Shown here: positions 8,156 through 17,688 of the stretch, in pieces
Layout of the letters: each line of letters starts with the position of its first letter
How positions within the stretch are numbered: position 1 is the first letter of the stretch
DNA from: Clostridia bacterium
GTDB taxonomy: Bacteria; Bacillota; Clostridia; Oscillospirales; Acutalibacteraceae
Assembly: GCA_017409265.1 (NCBI GenBank)
Contig: JAFQSY010000080.1
Location: 1-34,605 of the forward strand
Direction: 5' to 3'
Length of the DNA: 34,605 bases
Notes under the pieces: generated by a model
Databases searched by the model: none
What the model was told of the DNA's origin: nothing
What the model saw: the letters and a program-made list of their open reading frames with translations, nothing else
Made by a program: the position numbers and the translations under genes

Positions 8156-9413
8156 GCAGATAAAAAACGAAAAGCTTGGCGACAGCGTTTTTTGTGCACT
8201 TCACGAGTCGGGGCTTGAAATCAGAGTTATGCCCAAGGCAGGCTATACTTCGGCTTACGCTGTTTTCGGTGTGAAATACGGCTCGATTGATACTGCGGTA
8301 AAAAATGAAAACGGCGAATTTGAAACCATTCCTGAAGGAACAGCTCATTTTCTTGAGCATAAGCTTTTTGAAAGCGAGGATTTGAATGCCTTTGAGCGTT
8401 TTGCAAAAACGGGTGCAAGCGCAAATGCTTATACGAGCTTTGAAAAAACGGCTTATCTTTTTAAGGGTTCAGAGAATATCGGCGAATCTCTTGAAATTCT
8501 TCTTGACTTCGTTCAGAATCCCTATTTCACACAGCAGACTGTAGAAAAAGAACAGGGGATAATCGGTCAGGAAATCAGAATGTATCAGGATTTGCCCGAT
8601 TGGCAGGTAATGTTTAATCTTCTCCGCGCGCTTTACAGCGTTCATCCTGTGAGAATTGACATTGCAGGTACGCAGGATTCAATTGCAAAGATTGATGCCG
8701 ACCTGCTTTACAGACTTTATAAGAATTTCTATAATCCTGCAAACATGGTGCTTTGCGTTGTCGGCGCAATCGAGCCGCAGGAGGTTTTTGATATCGTTGA
8801 CAGATGCATAAAGAAAACCGATGCTAAGCCCGCAGAAAGAAAATTTGAAAAAGAAAGCGCAAAACCTGTTCAGGATTATATTGAAGAGCGTCTTTCTGTT
8901 TCGGAAAAACAGTTTCTTCTCGGTTTTAAAGAAGATGTTTCAGAGCCTCTTCTTTCCCTCGAAGATGAAATTGCTTCGCAGATTGTGCTTGAAGCAGTCT
9001 GCGGAAAATCCTCACCGCTTTTCAAGCGTCTGCTTGACGAAGAGCTTATTGATATGGGCTTCGGCTCGGAAATGTTCAACGGTTTCGGCTTTTCCTGCGT
9101 TATGATTGGCGGCACAAGCTCCGATCCGCAGAAAACAGCGGAAATCATTAAAACCGAAATCAAAAGGCAACAGAGCGAGGGCATTGACCCTGCTGCATTC
9201 GAAAGAGCAAAGCGCAAGTTCTACGGCAGATACATTATGTGCTACAATGATATTGACGATATCGCCAACATGATGATGAATCTGTATTTCAACGGCTATG
9301 AGCCGTTCGCAGAGCTTGATGCCTGCAAGAATCTCACAATAGAAAAAGCGCAGGAAAGGCTGAATACCGTTAAAGAAGAGTTCAGCGCTCTTTCGGTTAT
9401 CAGCCCTGTTTAA
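8145..9413 (+). CDS. M16-family zinc metallopeptidase (YmfH-type), active partner
   Basis: A 423-residue M16B peptidase. Zinc ligands His68 and His72 with catalytic Glu71 lie in AHFLEHKLF; the third ligand region EKEQGIIGQEI follows about 70 residues later. A second, non-catalytic lobe contains SPLFKRLLDEELIDMGFG. The frame is open further upstream (GTG/ATG candidates from 8076), but GAGGAGGG at 8129-8136 gives correct spacing to ATG 8145, and the protein then starts MKIKQIKNEKLGD as in homologues. The 11-base overlap with the inactive partner indicates translational coupling and supports 1:1 heterodimer formation. Peptide substrate unknown. Confidence 0.9.
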   Translation: MKIKQIKNEKLGDSVFCALHESGLEIRVMPKAGYTSAYAVFGVKYGSIDTAVKNENGEFETIPEGTAHFLEHKLFESEDLNAFERFAKTGASANAYTSFEKTAYLFKGSENIGESLEILLDFVQNPYFTQQTVEKEQGIIGQEIRMYQDLPDWQVMFNLLRALYSVHPVRIDIAGTQDSIAKIDADLLYRLYKNFYNPANMVLCVVGAIEPQEVFDIVDRCIKKTDAKPAERKFEKESAKPVQDYIEERLSVSEKQFLLGFKEDVSEPLLSLEDEIASQIVLEAVCGKSSPLFKRLLDEELIDMGFGSEMFNGFGFSCVMIGGTSSDPQKTAEIIKTEIKRQQSEGIDPAAFERAKRKFYGRYIMCYNDIDDIANMMMNLYFNGYEPFAELDACKNLTIEKAQERLNTVKEEFSALSVISPV

Positions 9414-9431
9414 GAAAAGAGGATTTTTAAA

Positions 9432-10433
9432 ATGTCAGATTATGCAGTTGTTTATTTTTCGGGTATCAAACGCGGTTTCAGCGTACCGAGTGTGCTTGCC
9501 GATTTTTCGATATTTGGAATTGATATCGAAATTAAATTTTACGGAGCGATTATCGCTTTCGGCTTTCTGCTTGCCGTACTCTTCGGCGGCAGAATGGCTT
9601 ATAAGTGGAAGATGAGCCTTGATAAGATGGTGGATGTTCTTATTTACGGAACGATTTTCGCCATTATCGGTGCAAGGCTTTACTATGTTTTCTCAAAATG
9701 GGATTATTACGGTGCTCATCTTTCGGAAATTCCGCAAATCTGGGAGGGCGGACTTGCCATCTACGGCGGAATTATCGGCGGTCTTGCGGCAGCATATGTT
9801 GTCTGCAAGGTCAGAAAGATGAATTACTGGAATCTTCTCGATATTGCAACGATGAGCCTTCTTATCGGTCAGGGTATCGGCAGATGGGGCAACTTCACAA
9901 ATCAGGAAGCTTTCGGCGTCAATACCGATCTTCCCTGGGGCATGTGGAGCGAAAAGGTTGCCGAGGATATAATGAGAAATCAGGAGCTTTACGCCGAAAA
10001 AGGCTTTTCGGTTGACCCATCTCTTCCCGTTCATCCCACCTTTCTTTATGAATCAATCTGGTGCCTTCTCGGTTTCTTCGTTCTTTATCTTATATGCTGT
10101 AAGGCAAGAAAATTCAGCGGACAGATTGCTCTCTGCTACGGCATATGGTACGGACTTGAAAGAACCGTTGTTGAAGGGCTTCGCACAGACAGCCTTTATA
10201 TTGCGGGCACAACAATCCGTGTTTCTCAGGCTCTTTCGGCAGCGCTTGTTGTTTTATGTACGGTTCTGCTGATACTCCTTTTAAGAAAGTATAAGAAAAA
10301 TCCGCAGCCCATTGACGGCATAGATTATTTTCTTGAAGAACAGCTCAAAGCCGAGGCGCAAGCGGAGAAAAACGAAGGAACACAGACTGAAATCAAGACA
10401 GAGGAGGAAAAAGAAGATGTTCAAAATAATTGA
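9432..10433 (+). CDS. lgt: Prolipoprotein diacylglyceryl transferase
   Basis: A 333-residue polytopic membrane enzyme (about seven membrane segments) that transfers diacylglycerol from phosphatidylglycerol to the lipobox Cys of prelipoproteins, the first step of lipoprotein maturation. Visible signatures are GGLAIYGGIIGG (105-116), the Lgt signature GRWGNFTNQEAFG (150-162, with Arg151, Asn154 and Glu159), HPTFLYES, and a late GLRTDSLYI segment. The residue matching the E. coli His of GGMSFHGG is Tyr111 here. The C-terminus carries a highly charged tail after the last membrane helix (about 300-333), longer than in many homologues. The stop codon lies 17 bases inside folD, so the two are translationally coupled. 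Confidence 0.95.
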   Translation: MSDYAVVYFSGIKRGFSVPSVLADFSIFGIDIEIKFYGAIIAFGFLLAVLFGGRMAYKWKMSLDKMVDVLIYGTIFAIIGARLYYVFSKWDYYGAHLSEIPQIWEGGLAIYGGIIGGLAAAYVVCKVRKMNYWNLLDIATMSLLIGQGIGRWGNFTNQEAFGVNTDLPWGMWSEKVAEDIMRNQELYAEKGFSVDPSLPVHPTFLYESIWCLLGFFVLYLICCKARKFSGQIALCYGIWYGLERTVVEGLRTDSLYIAGTTIRVSQALSAALVVLCTVLLILLLRKYKKNPQPIDGIDYFLEEQLKAEAQAEKNEGTQTEIKTEEEKEDVQNN

Positions 10434-11265
10434 CGGCAAGGCTATAAGAGAATACAACCTTGAGAAAATCTCGGAGCAAGTTGAAGAGCTGAAGTCAAAC
10501 GGTATTCTTCCGACCCTTGCGGTTATCATAGTCGGTAATGACCCCGCATCAAGAATTTATGTTAATAACAAAAAAGCTGCATGCGAAAGAACGGGTATGC
10601 GTTCGCTTGAATACGCTCTTCCCGAGGAAACAACAACAGAAGAGCTGCTTGAGCTTATTGATAAGCTGAATGCAGACAAAACCGTCAACGGTATTCTTTG
10701 CCAGCTTCCCGTTCCCAAACATATCAATAAGAATCTTGTTCTTGAAAGAATCCTTCCCGAGAAGGATGTTGACTGTTTCCATCCCGAAAATGTCGGCAGG
10801 CTCTGCATCGGCAACGGTGAGCTTGTTCCCTGCACTCCTATGGGTATGGTCAAGATGCTTGAATATGAAGGCATTGACCCCACAGGCAAGCATTGTGTTA
10901 TCATCGGCAGAAGTGATATAGTCGGCAAACCTATGGCAATGCTCATGCTTGCAAGAAACGCAACCGTCACAATCTGTCACTCAAAAACACAGAATCTTGC
11001 CGAAATAACAAAGCAGGCGGATATCCTTGTTGCGGCGGTCGGCATTGCGAAATTCGTTAAGGCTGATATGGTAAAAGACGGCGCAATCGTTCTTGATGTC
11101 GGCATGGACAGAGATGAAAACGGCAAGCTTTGTGGCGATGTTGATTTTGATGTGGTTAAGGATAAGTCATCAATGATAACTCCCGTGCCCGGCGGCGTCG
11201 GCCCGATGACGATTGCAATGCTGATGAGAAATACTCTCACAGCTGCGAAAATTCAGAATAAATAA
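10417..11265 (+). CDS. folD: Bifunctional methylenetetrahydrofolate dehydrogenase/methenyltetrahydrofolate cyclohydrolase
   Basis: A 282-residue cytoplasmic enzyme that interconverts 5,10-methylene-, methenyl- and 10-formyl-tetrahydrofolate with NADP. Catalytic Tyr48 and Lys52 are in YVNNK, and the substrate loop CQLPVPKHIN, the DVDCFHPENVG motif, the dinucleotide-binding GRSDIVGKPMA and the C-terminal PVPGGVGPMTIAML follow. The frame is open from 10333, but those codons are read in lgt's tail; GAGGAGG at 10401-10407 and homologue length support ATG 10417. It overlaps lgt by 17 bases. All active-site residues are present. Confidence 0.95.
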   Translation: MFKIIDGKAIREYNLEKISEQVEELKSNGILPTLAVIIVGNDPASRIYVNNKKAACERTGMRSLEYALPEETTTEELLELIDKLNADKTVNGILCQLPVPKHINKNLVLERILPEKDVDCFHPENVGRLCIGNGELVPCTPMGMVKMLEYEGIDPTGKHCVIIGRSDIVGKPMAMLMLARNATVTICHSKTQNLAEITKQADILVAAVGIAKFVKADMVKDGAIVLDVGMDRDENGKLCGDVDFDVVKDKSSMITPVPGGVGPMTIAMLMRNTLTAAKIQNK

Positions 11266-11305
11266 TAATGTTTATATAATAAAACAAAAGAAAGGATAAA
11301 AAGAA

Positions 11306-11524
11306 ATGAAAAAGATTTACAGAAGCAAATCAGACAGAAAACTCCTCGGCGTTCTTGGCGGTTTCGCAAAATATTTCAACATAGATGCAACCGTTCTCAG
11401 AATTATTTATGTTCTTCTTTCACTTTTTGTTCTCGGCTGCCCCATAATTATTTATCTTATTGCAGCTTTGATTATTCCCGAAGAGCCCGACGGCTATAAT
11501 CCCGACGGCGAAAATCAGAATTAA
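11306..11524 (+). CDS. PspC-domain small membrane protein
   Basis: A 72-residue protein with one PspC domain: KKIYRSKSDRKLLGVLGGFA, an amphipathic region and NIDATVLRIIYV, followed by one long hydrophobic stretch (about 33-57) and a short acidic tail IPEEPDGYNPDG. PspC proteins sense or buffer envelope stress in several phyla; single-domain versions like this are common in Clostridia and of unknown partner. AAAGG upstream supports the ATG. It is 40 bases after folD and just before the rplU promoter, so it is the last gene of this run. No terminator separates it clearly from the L21 unit. Confidence 0.88.
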   Translation: MKKIYRSKSDRKLLGVLGGFAKYFNIDATVLRIIYVLLSLFVLGCPIIIYLIAALIIPEEPDGYNPDGENQN

Positions 11525-11546
11525 TTAAAAAAGTGAGAAAAAACAT

Positions 11547-11575
11547 TTGACAACGGTTGACCGTTGTGTTATAAT
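11547..11575 (+). promoter_or_regulatory. Strong sigma-A promoter of the rplU-prp-rpmA unit
   Basis: Exact TTGACA (11547-11552), 17-bp spacer, exact TATAAT (11570-11575). This is the only promoter in the window with both hexamers perfect, as expected for a ribosomal-protein operon. Confidence 0.9.
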
Positions 11576-11581
11576 CTCATA

Positions 11582-11690
11582 TGCCGCTTATTCGGGGCGG
11601 GTGAGTTATGCCCAAAAATAGATATAATCTATGCCTCCGGTAACCCACTTATAAGAGTTACAGAATAGCGAGTCTTAAAGAAAAGGAATG
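11582..11690 (+). promoter_or_regulatory. Ribosomal protein L21 leader RNA
   Basis: The 5' untranslated region between the perfect promoter and rplU is about 115 bases. Its sequence (GGGGCGGGTGAGTTATGCCC..., ATGCCTCCGGTAACCCAC..., then AATAGCGAGTC) resembles the L21 leader found before rplU in Firmicutes, thought to bind L21 and control the operon by feedback. Identification is by gene context and remembered motif; a covariance-model search would confirm it. Confidence 0.75.
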
Positions 11691-11698
11691 AAAATCCG

Positions 11699-12010
11699 AT
11701 GTACGCAATCATTGAAACAGGCGGCAAGCAGTATAAGGTTGAAGCCGGCGATGTAATTTACATCGAAAAGCTTGGCGCTGAAGAAGCAAGCGAATACACC
11801 TTTGATAAGGTAATCGCTGTCGGAACCGATGACGGTATCACCGTTGGCGCTCCCTATGTTACAGGAGCAAGCGTTTCCGCAAAAGTAGTTAAGAACGGTA
11901 AGGCAAAGAAGATCACCGTTATGACCTACAAGCCCAAGAAGAACTCAAAGCGTAAGATGGGTCACAGACAGCCCTACACAAAGGTTGAGATTTCAGCTAT
12001 CAACGCTTAA
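11699..12010 (+). CDS. rplU: 50S ribosomal protein L21
   Basis: A 103-residue L21 with the family start [18 protein letters not shown] and the C-terminal basic block [19 protein letters not shown] that contacts 23S rRNA. It is first in the unit and is followed after 12 bases by prp and then rpmA, the standard Firmicute order. Its leader RNA suggests autoregulation. Nothing unusual. Confidence 0.98.
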   Translation: MYAIIETGGKQYKVEAGDVIYIEKLGAEEASEYTFDKVIAVGTDDGITVGAPYVTGASVSAKVVKNGKAKKITVMTYKPKKNSKRKMGHRQPYTKVEISAINA

Positions 12011-12022
12011 TGGTTTTGCCCT

Positions 12023-12340
12023 ATGATAAGGGTTAAATTCTTGGTCGGTAACAGACAGCTGCAAGGCTTTGAAATCAAGGGTCACGCAATGTTTGCCCAA
12101 AGCGGAGAGGACGTTGTCTGTGCTGCGGTTTCATCGGCGGCATATATGGCGGCTAACACGGTAACCGAGGTTATCAAGGTTAACGCAAATGCCGAGGCTG
12201 ATGACGGCAGAATGATTCTGATGCTTGAAAAAGCGAATGAAAAAACAGAAACTGTGCTTCGCGGTCTGGAGCTTCATCTGACCGAACTTTCAAAGCAGTA
12301 TCCCGAAAACATTAAAATAATCTACGGAGGTGTAAAGTAA
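12023..12340 (+). CDS. prp: Ribosomal-processing cysteine protease Prp (YsxB family)
   Basis: A 105-residue cysteine protease that removes the N-terminal extension of ribosomal protein L27 before or during assembly. Catalytic His21 is in [12 protein letters not shown] and Cys33 in DVVCAAVSS, the pattern that defines Prp. It sits between rplU and rpmA; its stop codon overlaps the rpmA start by one base (TAATG), linking synthesis of protease and substrate. The next gene indeed encodes an extended L27. Known in Staphylococcus aureus and other Firmicutes; assignment is firm. Confidence 0.96.
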   Translation: MIRVKFLVGNRQLQGFEIKGHAMFAQSGEDVVCAAVSSAAYMAANTVTEVIKVNANAEADDGRMILMLEKANEKTETVLRGLELHLTELSKQYPENIKIIYGGVK

Positions 12341-12624
12341 TGCTTAAGATAAATGTTCAGCTTTTCGCTCATAAGAAAGGTATGGGTTCAACCCGTAACG
12401 GCCGTGATTCAGAGTCAAAGAGACTCGGCGCAAAGAGAGCTGACGGCCAGTTTGTTCTTGCAGGTAACATTCTTGTAAAGCAGAGAGGTACTCACATCCA
12501 TCCCGGTAACAACGTTGGTAAGGGTTCAGATGATACTCTCTTCGCACTCATCGACGGAACAGTTAAGTTCGAGCGTATGGGTAAGGACCGCAAGAAGGTC
12601 AGCGTTTACGCTGTTGAGCAGTAA
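12340..12624 (+). CDS. rpmA: 50S ribosomal protein L27 with cleavable N-terminal extension
   Basis: A 94-residue L27. The N-terminus [14 protein letters not shown] contains the Prp recognition motif; cleavage after Phe9 would expose the mature [15 protein letters not shown] terminus that reaches the peptidyl-transferase centre. The extension and the adjacent prp gene are a matched pair. The start shares one base with the prp stop codon, with GGAGG 10-14 bases upstream. A terminator follows 15 bases after the stop. Confidence 0.98.
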   Translation: MLKINVQLFAHKKGMGSTRNGRDSESKRLGAKRADGQFVLAGNILVKQRGTHIHPGNNVGKGSDDTLFALIDGTVKFERMGKDRKKVSVYAVEQ

Positions 12625-12638
12625 TTTACAGTAAAATT

Positions 12639-12672
12639 AAGGACACAGTCAATCGGCTGTGTCCTTTTTATT
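12639..12672. terminator. Bidirectional terminator between rpmA and uvrA
   Basis: Perfect 10-bp stem AAGGACACAG / CTGTGTCCTT (12639-12648, 12657-12666) with an 8-nt loop and a T-rich plus-strand 3' flank (TTTTTATTTATTTT); the minus-strand flank (TTAATTTTAC) is also T-rich. It separates the convergent rpmA and uvrA genes. Confidence 0.88.
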
Positions 12673-15497
12673 TATTTTATGATATCTTTAAGATACATAC
12701 CCGTATATGATTTTTTGCATTTTGCAACTTCTTCGGGAGTGCCCTGTGCAACGATTTTGCCGCCGCCGTTACCGCCCTCCGGTCCGAGGTCTATGATGTG
12801 GTCGGATACCTTAATCACATCAAGATTATGCTCAATGACAATAACGGTGTTGCCCTTGTCAACAAACTTCTGAAGAACATCAATGAGTCTGTGAACATCG
12901 GCTGTATGAAGTCCGGTTGTAGGCTCATCAAGGATATAAACCGTTTTGCCCGTCGAAATTTTTGAAAGCTCTGTTGCGAGCTTTACTCTCTGCGCCTCGC
13001 CGCCCGAAAGTGTTGTTGCAGGCTGACCGATTTTGATATAGCCGAGTCCTACATCATAAAGAGTCTTGATTTTGCGGTGGATTTTGGGAATGCTCTCAAA
13101 GAAATTCATGCCCTCTTCGACCGTCATATCCAGAATATCGTGAATATTTTTGCTTTTATACTTGACCTCAAGAGTCTCTCTGTTGTATCTCTTACCCTTG
13201 CAGACCTCGCAGGGTACATAGATATCGCTCATGAAGTGCATTTCAATTTTAACTATGCCGTCGCCCTGACATGCCTCGCATCTTCCGCCCTTGACATTGA
13301 ACGAAAAACGGTTTGCTTTGTAGCCCTTTTTCTTTGAGTCAACGGTTGAAGCGAAAAGCTCACGTATATCATTGAAAACTCCCGTGTAAGTTGCGGGATT
13401 TGAACGGGGAGTTCTTCCGATGGGGGACTGGTCAATGTTGATAACTTTGTCAAGATGCTCGGTGCCTGTGATTTTGTCGTGGTCGCCGGGAACTTTTTTT
13501 GCGTTGTTGAGCTCTGTTGCAAGATGCTTGTTAAGAATTTCGTTGACAAGCGAGGATTTACCCGAGCCCGAAACACCCGTTACACTTATGAATTTACCGA
13601 GAGGAAATTCAACATCAATATTTTTCAGGTTGTTTTCCCTTGCTCCGTAAACAACGAGCGATTTTCCGCTTCCCTCTCTTCTTTTTTCGGGAAGAGGAAT
13701 ATATTTTTTGCCGCTCAAATACTGTCCCGTTATTGATTTTTCGCAGTTCATGATGTCATTGACATCGCCGCAGCAGACGATTTCACCGCCGTGAATGCCT
13801 GCGCCGGGACCAACGTCAACAATATAATCTGCAGCCCTCATGGTTTCCTCATCATGCTCAACGACAATGAGAGTGTTTCCGAGGTCGCGAAGTTCCTGCA
13901 AGGTTTTGAGAAGCTTTGAATTATCGCGCTGATGCAGACCTATGCTCGGCTCGTCGAGAATATAGAGAACACCCATGAGCGATGAGCCGATTTGAGTTGC
14001 AAGGCGGATTCTCTGCGCTTCGCCGCCCGAAAGTGTCGCTGATGAGCGTGCAAGAGTGAGATAATCAAGACCGACACTTGAAAGGAAGTTCAGTCTGCTT
14101 CTGATTTCTTTTATAATTTGCTCGGCTATCATATTATCTCTTTCGCCGAGCACTAAATTATCAAGAAAAGCAATTTCTTCGTTTATGGGTTTATTTACAA
14201 ATTCGTCAATATTAATACCGCCCACGGTGACTCCGAGAGATTCCTTGCGGAGTCTTGCACCGCCGCATTCGGGACATTTGACACTTGACATGTAGCCTTC
14301 AATTTCGGCTCTTGACCATTCACTGGTTGTTTCTTTATAACGTCTTTCGAGATTATTGATAACACCCTCAAAATCCGTCATATATGTGCCGCTGCCATAT
14401 TCGCTTCTGCGCTCGAGCTTTATTTTTTTGCCGCCCGTGCCGTAAAAAATAACATCTTTTGCTTTCTTTGAAAGGTCTTTGAACGGAGTATCAAGCGAGA
14501 AATCATAGGCATTCGCAAGACCTTCATAATACATTTGCGCGATTGTTCCGCCGTCGCTCGATGACCAGCCGCTCGCCTTGATTGCACCATCGCGGATTGA
14601 AAGGGAGTCATCGGGCACAACCATCTTCGGGTCAACACGCATGAAAACGCTCAAGCCCGTGCATTTTGGGCAGGCACCGAAAGGATTGTTAAATGAAAAT
14701 GAGCGAGGCTCAAGCTCTTCAATGCTTACTCCGTGCTCGGGGCAGGCATAGTTGAGCGAATAAAGCTGTTCCTCACCGCCGATAACGTCAATCATCAGCA
14801 GACCTTCGGTGAGATTTGTTGCGGTTTCTATTGAATCTGCAAGTCTTGAACGAATACCTTCTTTTATTACAAGCCGATCAACTATAACCTCAATATTATG
14901 CTTTATATTTTTTTCGAGCTTGATTTCTTCCGATAAATCATAGGTTATCCCGTCAATGCGTACTCTTGCATAGCCGCTTTTGCGGATTGAGTCAAGCTCT
15001 TTAACGTATTCGCCCTTTTTGCCTCTTGCAATGGGTGCCATGACCTGAATTTTGGTTCCCTCGGGAAGAGAAAGCACTTGGGTTGTTATGTCATCGACCG
15101 TCTGTCTGCTGATTTCTCTGCCGCATTCGGGACAATGCGGAATACCGATTCTTGCATAAAGCAAACGCAGGTAATCGTAAATCTCCGTGACCGTACCGAC
15201 GGTTGAACGGGGATTTTTTGATGTTGTTTTCTGGTCGATTGAGATAGCGGGGGAGAGTCCTTCGATGCTTTCGATGTTGGGCTTTTCCATCTGACCGAGA
15301 AACTGCCTTGCATATGACGAAAGGGATTCAACATATCTTCTCTGACCCTCGGCATAGATAGTGTCGAATGCAAGCGAGGATTTTCCCGAGCCCGAAAGAC
15401 CCGTGAAAACAACGAGCTTATCGCGAGGGATGGTTATATCAACATTTTTGAGGTTGTGCTCTTTTGCACCCTTAACGGTAAGATTTTTTATTGCCAT
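12672..15497 (-). CDS. uvrA: Excinuclease ABC subunit A
   Basis: A 941-residue UvrA, the damage-sensing ABC ATPase dimer of nucleotide excision repair. First Walker A GLSGSGKS (33-40), a zinc module CPECG, a UvrB-binding/insertion region, ABC signature [12 protein letters not shown], then a second ATPase half with GVSGSGKS, the C-terminal zinc finger ([10 protein letters not shown] ... CEVCKGKRY) that reads lesions, and a second [12 protein letters not shown]. Length is typical (about 940). It starts 3 bases after the uvrB stop, so uvrB-uvrA is one transcript under the SOS promoter at 17502-17530. Confidence 0.98.
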   Translation of the reverse strand: MAIKNLTVKGAKEHNLKNVDITIPRDKLVVFTGLSGSGKSSLAFDTIYAEGQRRYVESLSSYARQFLGQMEKPNIESIEGLSPAISIDQKTTSKNPRSTVGTVTEIYDYLRLLYARIGIPHCPECGREISRQTVDDITTQVLSLPEGTKIQVMAPIARGKKGEYVKELDSIRKSGYARVRIDGITYDLSEEIKLEKNIKHNIEVIVDRLVIKEGIRSRLADSIETATNLTEGLLMIDVIGGEEQLYSLNYACPEHGVSIEELEPRSFSFNNPFGACPKCTGLSVFMRVDPKMVVPDDSLSIRDGAIKASGWSSSDGGTIAQMYYEGLANAYDFSLDTPFKDLSKKAKDVIFYGTGGKKIKLERRSEYGSGTYMTDFEGVINNLERRYKETTSEWSRAEIEGYMSSVKCPECGGARLRKESLGVTVGGINIDEFVNKPINEEIAFLDNLVLGERDNMIAEQIIKEIRSRLNFLSSVGLDYLTLARSSATLSGGEAQRIRLATQIGSSLMGVLYILDEPSIGLHQRDNSKLLKTLQELRDLGNTLIVVEHDEETMRAADYIVDVGPGAGIHGGEIVCCGDVNDIMNCEKSITGQYLSGKKYIPLPEKRREGSGKSLVVYGARENNLKNIDVEFPLGKFISVTGVSGSGKSSLVNEILNKHLATELNNAKKVPGDHDKITGTEHLDKVINIDQSPIGRTPRSNPATYTGVFNDIRELFASTVDSKKKGYKANRFSFNVKGGRCEACQGDGIVKIEMHFMSDIYVPCEVCKGKRYNRETLEVKYKSKNIHDILDMTVEEGMNFFESIPKIHRKIKTLYDVGLGYIKIGQPATTLSGGEAQRVKLATELSKISTGKTVYILDEPTTGLHTADVHRLIDVLQKFVDKGNTVIVIEHNLDVIKVSDHIIDLGPEGGNGGGKIVAQGTPEEVAKCKKSYTGMYLKDIIK

Positions 15498-15500
15498 TTA

Positions 15501-17459
15501 TTATTTACCTCGTCTGAGTTTTTCTATTCTGTCGCGAAGATAAGCTGCATGTTCAAATTCGAGTATCTTTGCCGCTGCCTTCATTTCGGTTGTAAGCTTT
15601 ACAATCATCGCTTCACGCTCTTTTCGGCTCATCTTGGAGATTGCCTTTTCTTCATCGCCCTTTGCGGAAATTTCAATGATTTCGTGAACGTCCTTAACGA
15701 TTGTTTTTGGTGTTATGCCGTTTTCTTCGTTATATTTCATCTGTTTCTTACGGCGCCGGACTGTTTCGGTTATCGCTCTTTCCATTGACGGAGTGACATT
15801 GTCTGCATACATGAGAACCGTTCCTTCTGCATTTCTTGCTGCTCTGCCGATTGTCTGGATAAGCGAGGTTTCCGAACGCAGGAAGCCCTCTTTATCAGCA
15901 TCAAGAATCGCAACGAGCGATACTTCGGGAATATCAAGACCTTCACGCAGGAGGTTGATGCCGATAAGAACATCAAAATCGCCGAGACGCAGGCCCCTGA
16001 TGATTTCCATTCTCTCAATCGTGTCGATATCATGGTGCATATAGCGTACCTTGATATCGAGATTTTCAAGATAGTCTGTTAAATCCTCTGCCATTCGCTT
16101 GGTAAGAGTTGTAACGAGCACACGCTCACCCTTTTCTGTCCTTGTGTTGATTTCGGAAACAAGGTCATCAATTTGTCCCTCTGTTGGTCTTACCGAAATT
16201 TCGGGGTCAAGCAGACCTGTCGGTCTTATAACCTGCTCTGCAGTGTGAGCGCTCTTTTCTTTTTCAAATTCACCGGGTGTCGCGCTGACAAAAATCTTCT
16301 GCCCTGTTCTTTCATAAAATTCTTCAAAGGTGAGCGGTCTGTTGTCATATGCCGACGGAAGTCTGAAGCCAAATTCGATAAGACTTTCTTTTCGTGCTCT
16401 GTCACCGCCGTACATAGCTCTTACCTGCGGAAGAGTGACGTGGGATTCGTCAACAAAGAGCAGATAATCGTCCGGGAAATAGTTGAGAAGTGTGAACGGT
16501 GATGAGCCTGCCGGTCTGCCCGACATGATTCTTGAATAGTTTTCAATACCTTTGCAAAAGCCTGTTTCGCGAAGCATTTCAATGTCATATTCGGTGCGCT
16601 GTCTTATTCTCTGCGCTTCAAGAAGTTTGCCGTTTTCTTCAAAAAACTTGACTCTGTCAAGCATTTCGCCGTAAATCTGCGTTATTGAGCGTTCCATTTT
16701 TTCGGAAGCGATAACATAGTGCGATGCAGGGTATATCGCTGCATGGGAGAGAACTTTTTTGACCTGACCCGTCAGGGCATTGATTTCGCTTATACGGTCA
16801 ATCTCATCGCCGAAAAATTCAACCCTTATTCCGTTCTCGTTTGAATAAACGGGGAAGATTTCAACAACATCGCCGCGCACTCTGAATTTGTTACGGCTGA
16901 AATCAATGTCGTTTCTTTCATACTGAATTGAAACAAGCTTTTCTATGAGTTCATCTCGGCTTTTCTCCATGCCCGTGCGCAGTGAAATAACCATGCTGCG
17001 GTAGTCAATCGGGTCGCCGAGAGTATATATGCATGATACGCTGGCAACGATTATAACGTCGCGCCTTTCGGAAAGTGCCGATGTTGCTGAGTGGCGGAGT
17101 TTGTCTATTTCATCATTGACAGCGGAATCTTTTTCAATGTAAGTGTCTGTTGTGGGAATGTATGCCTCGGGCTGATAATAGTCATAGTAAGAAACAAAAT
17201 ATTCAACTGCGTTTTCAGGGAAAAATTCACGGAATTCCGAGCAAAGCTGGGCTGCAAGGGTCTTATTGTGGGCAAGTATAAGCGTGGGTCTGTTGACTTT
17301 TTCAATGATATTCGCCATCGTGAAGGTTTTGCCCGAACCCGTAACGCCGAGAAGAGTCTGCTCACCGTAGCCCTTGTTGATTCCGTCAACAAGCTCTGCG
17401 ATTGCCTGCGGCTGGTCGCCCGTGGGTTTATATTTAGAATGTAGCTTGAATCTGTCCAT
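15501..17459 (-). CDS. uvrB: Excinuclease ABC subunit B
   Basis: A 652-residue superfamily-2 helicase-like protein that receives DNA from UvrA, verifies damage and recruits UvrC. Walker A GVTGSGKT is at 38-45, the damage-probing beta-hairpin [11 protein letters not shown] at about 90-100, and the helicase motif [11 protein letters not shown] and the C-terminal UVR motif (about 610-645) follow. The frame extends upstream to 17489, but AGGAGGGA at 17464-17471 is placed correctly for ATG 17459, which gives the standard start [17 protein letters not shown]. The SOS box lies between promoter and start. Confidence 0.98.
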   Translation of the reverse strand: MDRFKLHSKYKPTGDQPQAIAELVDGINKGYGEQTLLGVTGSGKTFTMANIIEKVNRPTLILAHNKTLAAQLCSEFREFFPENAVEYFVSYYDYYQPEAYIPTTDTYIEKDSAVNDEIDKLRHSATSALSERRDVIIVASVSCIYTLGDPIDYRSMVISLRTGMEKSRDELIEKLVSIQYERNDIDFSRNKFRVRGDVVEIFPVYSNENGIRVEFFGDEIDRISEINALTGQVKKVLSHAAIYPASHYVIASEKMERSITQIYGEMLDRVKFFEENGKLLEAQRIRQRTEYDIEMLRETGFCKGIENYSRIMSGRPAGSSPFTLLNYFPDDYLLFVDESHVTLPQVRAMYGGDRARKESLIEFGFRLPSAYDNRPLTFEEFYERTGQKIFVSATPGEFEKEKSAHTAEQVIRPTGLLDPEISVRPTEGQIDDLVSEINTRTEKGERVLVTTLTKRMAEDLTDYLENLDIKVRYMHHDIDTIERMEIIRGLRLGDFDVLIGINLLREGLDIPEVSLVAILDADKEGFLRSETSLIQTIGRAARNAEGTVLMYADNVTPSMERAITETVRRRKKQMKYNEENGITPKTIVKDVHEIIEISAKGDEEKAISKMSRKEREAMIVKLTTEMKAAAKILEFEHAAYLRDRIEKLRRGK

Positions 17460-17483
17460 GGATTCCCTCCTGCCAAACGCTAT

Positions 17484-17495
17484 GAACAAATGTTC
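17484..17495 (-). promoter_or_regulatory. LexA (SOS) operator of uvrBA
   Basis: GAAC-AAAT-GTTC is a perfect palindromic match to the Gram-positive LexA/DinR core GAACN4GTTC. It lies just downstream of the uvrB -10 box, where a bound repressor would block initiation. Confidence 0.85.
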
Positions 17496-17501
17496 TTAAC
17501 A

Positions 17502-17530
17502 ATTATATCATACTAATTTTTAAATGTAAA
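17502..17530 (-). promoter_or_regulatory. Sigma-A promoter of uvrBA
   Basis: On the minus strand TTTACA (17530-17525), 17-bp spacer, TATAAT (17507-17502). The LexA box begins 7 bases downstream of the -10 hexamer. Confidence 0.85.
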
Positions 17531-17600
17531 CTATTATTTCAAAATATTTTGATTTTATAAACAAATTTCATAAACAGATATCTGATTACAGTAATGTTTG

Positions 17601-17629
17601 TTGACATTTTTTACAAAAGGTGATATTAT
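17601..17629 (+). promoter_or_regulatory. Sigma-A promoter of rfbA-rfbC
   Basis: TTGACA (17601-17606), 17-bp spacer, TATTAT (17624-17629), about 60 bases before the rfbA start and divergent from the uvrB promoter. Confidence 0.75.
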
Positions 17630-17688
17630 AACTTTATCAATATTGTATTGCGGCATTGCATTTTCAATTTTGAAACGGAGTGTTTTAT

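Noticed and set aside
12672-17459. Several plus-strand open frames opposite uvrA and uvrB
   Set aside because: They have no ribosome binding sites or recognisable motifs and lie opposite well-conserved genes.
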